DNA from: Atherix ibis
Lineage: Eukaryota > Arthropoda > Insecta > Diptera > Athericidae
Length of the DNA: 64,000 nt
Assembly: GCA_958298945.1 (NCBI GenBank)
Contig: OY282608.1
Location: forward strand, 73,890,806 to 73,954,805
Direction: 5' to 3'
A program made the position numbers and the translations under genes. The notes beneath the pieces are model-generated. The model saw only the letters and a list, made by a program, of their open reading frames with translations. It searched no databases and was not told where the DNA came from. Below are positions 55,513 through 64,000 of the stretch, piece after piece. How positions within the stretch are numbered: the first letter of the stretch is position 1; the number at the start of each line of letters is the position of its first letter.

Positions 55513-56540
55513 ACCAACAAACCAACAAACCAACAAACCAACAAACCAACAAGCCAACAAACCAACAAGCCAAGAAACAAACAAACCAACAAGCCAACAA
55601 ACCAACAAACCAACAAACCAACATACCAACAAACCAACAAATCAACAATCCAACAAACAAACAAACCAACAAACCAACAAACCAACAAACCAACAAACCA
55701 ACAAACCAACAAACCAACAAACAAATAAACCAACAAACGAACAAACCAACAAACCAACAAACCAACAAACCAACAAACCAACAAACCAACAAACCAACAA
55801 ACCAACAAACCAATAAACCAACAAGCCAACAAACCAATAAACCAACAAACCAACAAACCAACAAACCAACAAGCCAACAAACCAACAAACCAAGTAACCA
55901 ACAAACCAACAAACCAACAAACCAACAAGCCAACAAACCAACAAACCAACAAGCCAACAAACCAACAAACCAACAAACCAACAAAACAACAAACCAACAA
56001 ACCAACAAACCAACAAACGAACAAACCAACAAACCAACTTACCAACAAACAAACAAACCAAAAACCAACAATTCAACAAACCAACAAACCAACAAGCCAA
56101 CAAAAAAATAAACCAAAAACCAACAAACCAACATACCAACAAACCAACAAACCAACAAACCAACAAACCAACAAACCAACAAACCAACAAACCAACAAAC
56201 CAACAAACCAACAAACCAAGTAACCAATAAACCAACAAACCAACAAACCAACAAGCCAACAATTCAACAAACCAACAAACCAACAAGCCAACAAGCCAAC
56301 AAAATAACAAACCAACAAACCAACAAACCAACAAGCCAACAAAACAACAAACCAACAAGCCGACAAGCCAACAAACCAAAAAACCAACAAACGAACAAAC
56401 CAGCAAACCAACAAACCAACAAACCAATAAACCAACAAACCAACAGACAAACAAATCAACAAACTAACAAACCAACAAACCAACAAACCAACAAACCAAC
56501 AAACCAACAAACCAACAAACCAACAAAGCAACAAGCCAAC
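55065..56540 (+). repeat. 2.85-kb-offset duplication, copy 1
   Basis: The block runs from the M module through CCATCAAACC, CAACAATCCAAC, CAACTTACC (56,037), AAAAAAATAAACC (56,103) and CAGACAAAC (56,444). It matches about 57,963-59,385. The offset is 2,898 at M and 2,850 from about 55.4 kb onward. The change is explained by 48 bp with CCTAACC and AAATAAACC that are absent from the second copy. Confidence 0.88.
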
Positions 56541-57962
56541 AAACCAACAAGCTAAGAAACAAACAAACCAACAAGCCAACAAACCAACAAACCAACAAAC
56601 CAACATACCAACAAACCAACAAATCAACAATCCAACAAACAAACAAACCAACAAACAAACAAACCAACAAACCAACAAACCAACAAACCAACAAACCAAT
56701 AAACCAACAAACCAACAAACCAGTAAACCAACAAACCAACAAACCAACAAACCAACAAGCCAACAAACCAACAAACCAACAAACCAAGTAACCAACAAAC
56801 CAACAAACCAACAAACCAATAAGCCAACAAACCAACAAACCAACAAGCCAACAAACCAACAAACCAACAAACCAACAAAACAACAAACCAACAAACCAAC
56901 AAACCAACAAACGATTAAACCAACAAACCAACTAACCAACAAACAAACAAACCAACAAACCAACAATTCAACAAACCAACAAGCCAGCAAGCCAACAAAA
57001 AAATAAACCAAAAACCAACAAACCAACATACCAACAAACCAACAAACCAACAAACCAACAAACCAACAAAACAACAAACCAACAAGCCGACAAGCCAACA
57101 AACCAAAAAACCAACAAACGAACAAACCAGCAAACCAACAAACCAACAAACCAATAAACCAACAAACCAACAGACAAACAAACCAACAAACTAACAAACC
57201 AACAAACCAACAAACCAACAAACCAACAAACCAACAAACCAACAAACCAACAAAGCAACAAGCCAACAAACCAACAAGCCAAGAAACAAACAAACCAACA
57301 AACCAACAAACCAACAAACCAACAAAGCAACAAGCCAACAAACCAACAAGCCAAGAAACAAACAAACCAACAAGCCAACAAACCAACAAACCAACAAACC
57401 AACATACCAACAAACCAACAAATCAACAATCCAACAAACAAACAAACCAACAAACCAACAAACCAACAAACCAACAAACCAACAAACCAACAAACCAATA
57501 AACCAACAAACCAACAAACCAGTAAACCAACAAACCAACAAACCAACAAACCAACAAACCAACAAGCCAACAAACCAACAAACCAACAAACCAAGTAACC
57601 AACAAACCAACAAACCAACAAACCAATAAGCCAACAAACCAACAAACCAACAAGCCAACAAACCAACAAACCAACAAACCAACAAAACAACAAACCAACA
57701 AACCAACAAACCAACAAACGATTAAACCAACAAACCAACTAACCAACAAACAAACAAACCAACAAACCAACAATTCAACAAACCAACAAGCCAGCAAGCC
57801 AACAAAAAATAAACCAAAAACCAACAAACCAACATACCAACAAACCAACAAACCAACAAACCAACAAACCAACAAACCAACAAACCAACAAACCAACAAA
57901 CCAACAAACCAACAAACCAACAAACCACAAACCAACAAGCCATCAAACCAACAAGCCAACAA
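56541..57962 (+). repeat. 807-bp-offset duplication and 72-bp local repeat
   Basis: CGATTAAACC occurs at 56,912 and 57,719 (offset 807), with CAATTCAACAAACC and CAGCAAGCC following in both. The copies belong to the same family as 52,711 and 54,820. Near 57,255 and 57,327 the AAAGCAACAAGCC segment with CCAAGAAACAAAC is repeated with a 72-bp offset. The AAAAAATAAACC tract near 57,804 is one A shorter than its relatives. Confidence 0.83.
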
Positions 57963-59385
57963 ATGAACAAACAAACAAACCAACAAATCAAGTAACCAAC
58001 AAACCACCAAACGAACATACAAACAAACCAACAAACGAACAACCCAACAAACCAACAAACAAACAAACCAACAAGCCAACAAACCAACAAACCGACAAAC
58101 CAACAAACCGACAAACCAACAAACCAACAAACCAACAAGCCAACAAACCAACAAGCCAACAAACGAACAAACTAACAAAATAACAAACCAACAAACCAAC
58201 AAACCAACAAACCAACAAACCAAAAAACCAACAAACCAACAAACCAACAAACCAACAAACCAAGTAACCAACAAACCAACAAACCAAAAAACCAACAAAG
58301 AAACCAACCAACAAACCAACAAACCAAAAAACCAAGAAACCATCAAACCAACAAACCAAAAAACCAACAAACCAACAAACCAACAAACCAACAAACCAAC
58401 AAGCCAACAAACCAACAAGCCAAGAAACAAACAAACCAACAAGCCAACAAACCAACAAACCAACAAACCAACATACCAACAAACCAACAAATCAACAATC
58501 CAACAAACAAACAAACCAACAAACCAACAAACCAACAAACCAACAAACCAACAAACCAACAAACCAACAAACAAATAAACCAACAAACCAACAAACCAAC
58601 AAACCAACAAACCAACAAACCAACAAACCAACAAACCAACAAACCAACAAACCAACAAACCAATAAACCAACAAGCCAACAAACCAATAAACCAACAAAC
58701 CAACAAACCAACAAACCAACAAGCCAACAAACCAACAAACCAAGTAACCAACAAACCAACAAACCAACAAACCAACAAGCCAACAAACCAACAAACCAAC
58801 AAGCCAACAAACCAACAAACCAACAAACCAACAAAACAACAAACCAACAAACCAACAAACCAACAAACGAACAAACCAACAAACCAACTTACCAACAAAC
58901 AAACAAACCAAAAACCAACAATTCAACAAACCAACAAACCAACAAGCCAACAAAAAAATAAACCAAAAACCAACAAACCAACATACCAACAAACCAACAA
59001 ACCAACAAACCAACAAACCAACAAACCAACAAACCAACAAACCAACAAACCAACAAACCAACAAACCAAGTAACCAATAAACCAACAAACCAACAAACCA
59101 ACAAGCCAACAAACCAACAAACCAACAAACCAACAAGCCAACAAGCCAACAAAATAACAAACCAACAAACCAACAAACCAACAAGCCAACAAAACAACAA
59201 ACCAACAAGCCGACAAGCCAACAAACCAAAAAACCAACAAACGAACAAACCAGCAAACCAACAAACCAACAAACCAATAAACCAACAAACCAACAGACAA
59301 ACAAACCAACAAACTAACAAACCAACAAACCAACAAACCAACAAACCAACAAACCAACAAACCAACAAAGCAACAAGCCAACAAA
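57963..59385 (+). repeat. 2.85-kb-offset duplication, copy 2
   Basis: This is the partner of 55,065-56,540. The M module is shortened: one CCAACAAA is missing before ATCAAGTAACC, and GAACAACCC replaces GAACAAACC. It lacks the 48 bp with CCTAACC present in the partner. From there to CAGACAAAC (59,294) the order of landmarks is the same, with occasional substitutions such as CAATTCAAC at 56,250 reading CAAACCAAC here. Confidence 0.88.
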
Positions 59386-61254
59386 TCAACAAACCAACAA
59401 GCCAACAAGCCAAAAAACAAACAAACCAACAAACCAACAAACCAACAAACCAACAAACCAACAAACCAACAAACCAACAAACCAACAAACCAACAAACCA
59501 ACAAACCAACAAGCCAACAAACCAACAAACCAACAAACCAAGAAACCAACAAACCAACAAACCAACAAACCAACAAACCACAAACCAACAAGCCAACAAA
59601 CCAACAAGCCAACAAATGAACAAACAAACAAACCAACAAACCAACAAATCAAGTAACCAACAAACCACCAAACGAACATACAAACAAACCAACAAACGAA
59701 CAAATAAACAAACCAACAAACAAACAAACCAACAAGCCAACAAACCAACAAACCGACAAACCAACAAACCAACAAACCAACAAGCCAACAAACCAACAAG
59801 CCAACAAACGAACAAACCAACAAACCAACAAACCAACAAACCAACAAACCAAGTAACCAACAAACCAACAAACCAAAAAACCAACAAACCAACAACCTAA
59901 CCAACAAATAAACCAACAAGCCAACAAACCAACAAACCAACAAACCAACAAAACAACAAATCAACAAACCAACAAACCAACAAACGAACAAACCAACAAA
60001 CCAACTAACCAACAAACAAACAAACCAACAAACCAACAATTCAACAAACCAACAAGCCAACAAGCCAACAAAAAAATAAAACAAAAACCAACAAAGCAAC
60101 ATACCAACAAACCAAGAAACCAACAAACCAACAAACCAACAAACCAACAAACCAACAAACCAAGAAACCAACAAACCAACAAACCAACAAACCAAAAAAC
60201 CACAAACCAACAAGCCAACAAACGAACAAGCCAACAAATGAACAAACAAACAAACCAACAAACCAACAAATCAAGTAACCAACAAACCACCAAACGAACA
60301 TACAAACAAACCAACAAACGAACAAACCAACAAACCAACAAACAAACAAACCAACAAGCCAACAAACCAACAAACCGACAAACCAACTAACCAACAAACC
60401 AACAAGCCAACAAACCAACAAGCCAACAAACGAACAAACCAACAAACCAACAAACCAACAAACCAACAAACCAAGTAACCAACAAACCAACAAACCAAAA
60501 AACCAACAAACCAACAACCTAACCAACAAATAAACCAACAAACCAACAAACCAACAAACCAACAAACCAACAAACCAACAAACCAAGTAACCAACAAACC
60601 AACAAACCAAAAAACCAACAAAGAAACCAACCAACAAACCAACAAACCAAAAAACCAACAAACCATCAAACCAACAAACCAAAAAACCAACAAACCAACA
60701 AACCAACAAACCAACAAACCAACAAGCCAACAAACCAACAAGCCAAGAAACAAACAAACCAACAAGCCAATAAACCAACAAACCAACAAACCAACATACC
60801 AACAAACCAACAAATCAACAATCCAACAAACAAACAAACCAACAAACCAACAAACCAACAAACCAACAAACCAACAAACCAACAAACCAACAAACAAATA
60901 AACCAACAAACCAGCAAACCAACAAACCAACAAACCAACAAACCAACAAACCAACAAACCAACAAACCAACAAACCAACAAACCAATAAACCAACAAACC
61001 AACAAACCAATAAACCAACAATCCAACAAACCAACAAACCAACAAGCCAACAAACCAACAAACCAACAAACCAAGTAACCAACAAACCAACAAACCAACA
61101 AACCAACAAGCCAACAAACCAACAAACCAACAAGCCAACAAACCAACAAACCAACAAACCAACAAAACAACAAACCAACAAACCAACAAACCAACAAACG
61201 AACAAACCAACAAACCAACTAACCAACAAACAAACAAACCAACAAACCAACAAT
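59386..61254 (+). repeat. M-module pair with 622-bp offset and downstream copy of the 55-59 kb family
   Basis: M modules at 59,616 and 60,238 are 622 bp apart, and CCTAACC follows at 59,896 and 60,518 with the same offset. Between them lies an insertion-like segment with CAATTCAAC (60,038), AAAAAAATAAAAC and CAAAGCAACATACC. After 60.6 kb the sequence follows the 55.4-56.0 kb pattern (CCATCAAACC, CAACAATCCAAC, CAACTAACC) at lower similarity. No gene is present. Confidence 0.82.
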
Positions 61255-63180
61255 TCAACAAACCAACAAGCCAACAAGCCAACAAAAAAATAAACCAAAA
61301 ACCAACAAACCAACATACCAACAAACCAACAAACCAACAAACCAGCAAACCAACAAACCAACAAACCAACAAACCAACAAACGAACAAACCAACAAACCA
61401 AGTAACCAATAAACCAACAAACCAACAAACCAACAAGCCAACAAACCAACAAACCAACAAGCCAACAAGCCAACAAAATAACAAACCAACAAACCAACAA
61501 ACAAATAAAATAACAAACCAACAAACCAACAAGCCGACAAGCCAACAAACCAAAAAACCAACAAACGAACAAACCAGCAAACCAACAAACCAACAAACCA
61601 ATAAACCAACAAATCAACAGACAAACAAACCAACAAACTAACAAACCAACAAACCAACAAACCAACAAACCAACAAACCAACAAACCAACAAACCAACAA
61701 ACCAACAAACCAACAAACCAACAAAGCAACAAGCCAACAAATCAACAAACCAACAAGCCAACAAGCCAAAAAACAAACAAACCAACAAACCAACAAACCA
61801 ACAAACCAACAAACCAACAAACCAACAAACCACCAAACCAACAAACCAACAAACCAACAAACCAACAAGCCAACAAACCAACAAACCAACAAACCAACAA
61901 ACGAACAAACCAACAAACCAACAAACCAACAAGCCAACAAACCAACAAACCAACAAGGCAACAAACCAACAAACCAACAATCCAACAAACCAACAAACCA
62001 ACAAACCAACAAAACAACAAACCAACAAACGAACAAACCAACAAACCAACAAACCAACAAACAAACAAATCAACAAACCAACAATCCAACAAACCAACAA
62101 GCCAACAAACCAACAAAAAAATAAACCAAAAACCAACAAACAAACAAACCAACAAACCAACAAACCAACAAACCAACAAACCAACAAACCAACAAACCAA
62201 CAAACCAACAAACCAAAAAACCAAGAAACCAAGAAACCAAGAAACCAACAAACCAACAAACCAACAAACCAACAAACCAAAAAGCCAACAAACCAACAAA
62301 CCAACAAACCAACAAACCAACAAACCAACAAACCAACAAACCAACAAACCAACAAACCAACAAACCAACAAACGAACAGACGAACAAACCAACAAATCAA
62401 CAAACCAACAAACGAACAAACCAACAAACAAATGAACCAACAAATCAACAAACCAACAAACGAACAAACCAACAAACCAACAAACAAATAAACCAACAAA
62501 TCAACAAACCAACAAACGAACAGACGAACAAACCAACAAACCAACAAACCAACAAACCAACAAACCAACAAACAAATAAACCAACAAACCAACAAACCAA
62601 CAAACCAACAAACCAACAAACCAACCAACCAACAAACCAACAAACCAACAAACCAACAAACCAACAAACCAACAAACCAACAAACCAACAAGCCAACAAA
62701 CCAACAAACCAACATTAAACAAGCCAACAAACCAACAAGCCAACAAACGAACAAGACAACAAACCAACAAACCAACAAACCAACAAACGAACAAAGCAAC
62801 AAACCAACAAACCAACAAACCAACAAACCAAGTAACCAACAAACCAACAAACCAAAAAACCAACAAACCAACAACCCAACAAACAAATAAACCAACAAAC
62901 CAACAAACCAACAAACCAACAAACCAACAAACCAAGTAACCAACAAACCAACAAACCAAAAAACCAACAAAGAAACCAACCAACAAACCAACAAACCAAA
63001 AAACCAACAAACCAACAAACCAACAAACCAAAAAACCAACAAACCAACAAACCAACATACCAACAAGCCAACAAACCAACAAGTCAAGAAACAAACAAAC
63101 CAACAAGCCAACAAACCAACAAACCAACAAACCAACATACCAACAAACCAACAAATCAACAAACCAACAAACAAGCAAAC
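61255..63180. repeat. Mosaic array at the right flank
   Basis: The left part continues the 55-59 kb family (AAAAAAATAAACC near 61,286; CAGACAAAC near 61,618). From about 61.7 to 62.3 kb it resembles the interior of the 2.1-kb units (AAGGCAAC near 61,953; CAACAATCCAAC). A CAGACGAAC module follows at 62,376 and 62,521. A unique CATTAAACAAGCC is at 62,714. After it come CCAAGTAACC, CAACCCAAC and CCAAAAAACC, as in 15.9-18 kb. No gene-like sequence is present. Confidence 0.8.
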
Positions 63181-63486
63181 CAACAAACCAAAAAACCAAC
63201 AAACCAAAAAACCAACAAACCAACAAGCCAACAAAACCAAAAAACCAACAAACCAACAAACCAAAAAACCAAGAAACCAAGAAACCAACAAACCAACAAA
63301 CCAACAAACCAACAAACCAACAAACAAACAAACCAACAAACCAAAAAACCAACAAACCAAAAAACCAACAAACCAACAAGCCAACAAAACCAAAAAACCA
63401 ACAAACCAACAAACCAAAAAACCAAAACCAAGAAACCAACAAACCAACAAACCAACAAACCAACAAACCAACAAACCAACAAACGA
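63181..63486 (+). repeat. Tandem duplication, ~153-bp unit
   Basis: A segment with alternating CCAAAAAACC units and the phase-shifting ACAAAACCAAAAAACC occurs twice. ACAAAACC starts at 63,231 and 63,384. In the first copy the segment ends with CCAAGAAACCAAGAAACC; in the second it ends with CCAAAACCAAGAAACC. Related segments lie at about 9,720, 13,410 and 14,080. Confidence 0.85.
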
Positions 63487-64000
63487 ACAGACGAACAAAC
63501 CAACAAATCAACTAACAAACAAACGAACAAACCAACAAACAAATGAACCAACAAATCAACAAACCAACAAACGAACAAACCAACAAACCAACAAACAAAT
63601 AAACCAACAAATCAACAAACCAACAAACGAACACACGAACAAACGAACAAACCAACAAACCAACAAACCAACAAACCAACAAACCAACAAACCAACAAAC
63701 CAACAAACCAACAAACCAACAAACCACAAACCAACAAGCCAACAAATGAACAAACAAACAAACCAACAAACCAACAAATCAAGTAACCAACAAACCACCA
63801 AACGAACATACAAACAAACCAACAAACGAACAAACCAACAAACCAACAAACGAACAGACGAACAAACCAACAAATCAACAAACCGACAAACGAACAAACC
63901 AACAAACAAATGAACCAACAAATCAACAAACCAACAAACGAACAAACCAACAAACCAACAAACAAATAAACCAACAAATCAACAAACCAACAAACGAACA
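63487..64000 (+). repeat. CAGACGAAC/CAAATGAACC array at the right edge with final M module
   Basis: CAGACGAAC at 63,487 and 63,855, each followed by ATCAAC, CGAAC and CAAATGAACC units, repeat the pattern at 62,376-62,470. The last M module (63,746) sits between them. A CACACGAAC variant near 63,631 is unique. The array runs off the window end. Confidence 0.85.

Larger units (their letters stand above)
9149..63891 (+). repeat. M module family: 32 copies of a ~185-bp marker
   Basis: The typical module runs from a 7-bp unit (CCACAAA) about 38 bp before an ATG variant (AAATGAACAAACAAAC) to CCGACAAACC about 137 bp after it. Between them lie ATCAAGTAACC, AAACCACCAAACG and usually GAACATACAAAC. The first A of the ATG is at 9187, 15956, 16634, 17618, 19396, 20074, 21058, 23647, 24222, 26176, 26647, 27222, 29064, 29639, 31449, 31920, 32495, 34313, 34736, 41430, 42005, 45754, 47228, 48326, 49800, 50391, 52972, 55065, 57963, 59616, 60238 and 63746. 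The entry spans the first to the last copy; the copies themselves are dispersed. Some copies lack parts, for example 17,618 lacks the CCACAAA unit. The ATG is not taken as a start codon. None is found before 9.1 kb. Confidence 0.9.
1..64000. repeat. Octameric satellite array (CCAACAAA)n filling the window
   Basis: Every part of the window reads as tandem copies of CCAACAAA, roughly 8,000 units, with scattered single-base variants and rare 1-bp or 4-bp phase slips. The + strand is nearly all A and C, and the - strand nearly all T and G. Recurrent variants are CGAACAAA, CCAACAAG, CCAAAAAA, CCAAGAAA, CCAAGTAA, CCAATAAA, CAAACAAA, CAAATAAA, TCAACAAA, CTAACAAA, CCAGCAAA, CCGACAAA and CCAACATA. No non-repeat sequence interrupts the array and neither edge of it lies in the window. 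No gene is supported: pure repeat is open in all six frames, so open frames of several hundred codons are expected by construction. Satellite arrays of this size are known from eukaryotic heterochromatin. The host species and chromosomal site cannot be read from this sequence. Confidence 0.98.

Noticed and set aside
1..64000. CRISPR array
   Set aside because: There is no alternation of constant repeats and unique spacers of similar length. Both would-be repeats and spacers are the same octamer.
1..64000. Telomere array
   Set aside because: The T/G strand unit TTTGTTGG has a telomere-like flavour, but it matches no telomere repeat I know, no canonical telomere unit (such as TTAGGG or TTTAGGG) is present, and telomere arrays do not carry kilobase-scale higher-order repeats.
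1..64000. G-quadruplex-forming element
   Set aside because: Only GG pairs separated by six bases occur on the - strand; no GGG tracts were seen. Two-tetrad structures with such loops would be weak, so this is kept as a remark only.
1..64000. Low-complexity sequencing or assembly artefact of the entire window
   Set aside because: Variant octamers are ordered and shared between distant copies in a nested way with private differences, which random error would not create. Local copy number (for example 15,912-22,791) may still be misassembled.
1..64000. Transposon insertion, tRNA, rRNA or other non-satellite island
   Set aside because: I read through all parts and found no stretch longer than about 20 bases that cannot be read as octamers with substitutions or short slips.

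Overview
The whole 64 kb is one uninterrupted satellite array built from an 8-bp unit, CCAACAAA on the + strand (TTTGTTGG on the - strand). I find no gene, RNA gene, mobile element, CRISPR array or stretch of ordinary single-copy DNA. The + strand is almost only A and C; G and T appear nearly only as point variants of the octamer. Long open frames occur in all six frames, but they follow from the repeat: pure CCAACAAA has no stop codon in any frame. A simple-sequence array this long with layered higher-order repeats (HORs) points to eukaryotic heterochromatin (pericentromeric, subtelomeric or a sex/B-chromosome block). The sequence does not identify the species. I recognise no canonical telomere repeat and no CENP-B box.

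The information lies in the order of variant octamers (for example CGAACAAA, CCAACAAG, CCAAGTAA, CCAAAAAA, CAAATAAA, TCAACAAA, CCAGCAAA, CCGACAAA) and in rare phase slips of 1 or 4 bp. Read this way, the array resolves into nested duplications. About 1-7.25 kb: a >1.77 kb block duplicated at an offset of about 3.86 kb, with part of it present a third time. About 7.25-15.9 kb: a variant-rich mosaic with local duplications (offsets about 232, 199, 671 and 3688 bp). 15,912-22,791: a clean 3,440-bp tandem duplication (430 octamers) with a nested 984-bp-offset duplication in each copy. 23,647-34,312: a two-unit HOR of 5.2-5.4 kb (A-B then C-D), followed by a mosaic fifth unit to about 36.5 kb. About 36.5-45.75 kb: a more homogeneous stretch with recurring K and C marker modules. 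45,754-50,235: tandem copies offset by about 2.57 kb. 51,335-55,500: tandem copies offset by about 2.1 kb, then further copies offset by 2,850-2,898, 807 and 622 bp up to about 61 kb. The right edge (62.3-64 kb) returns to variants typical of 7.6-14.7 kb.

The most informative element is a ~185-bp marker module (M), seen 32 times from 9,187 to 63,746 and absent from the first 9 kb. A subtype carries CATATG. These patterns fit repeated unequal exchange or replication-based amplification in which multi-kilobase blocks, not single octamers, are copied. Copy comparisons were made by eye, so boundaries are good to about ten bases where exact and to tens of bases where marked approximate. Near-identical tandem copies must also be checked against assembly error.
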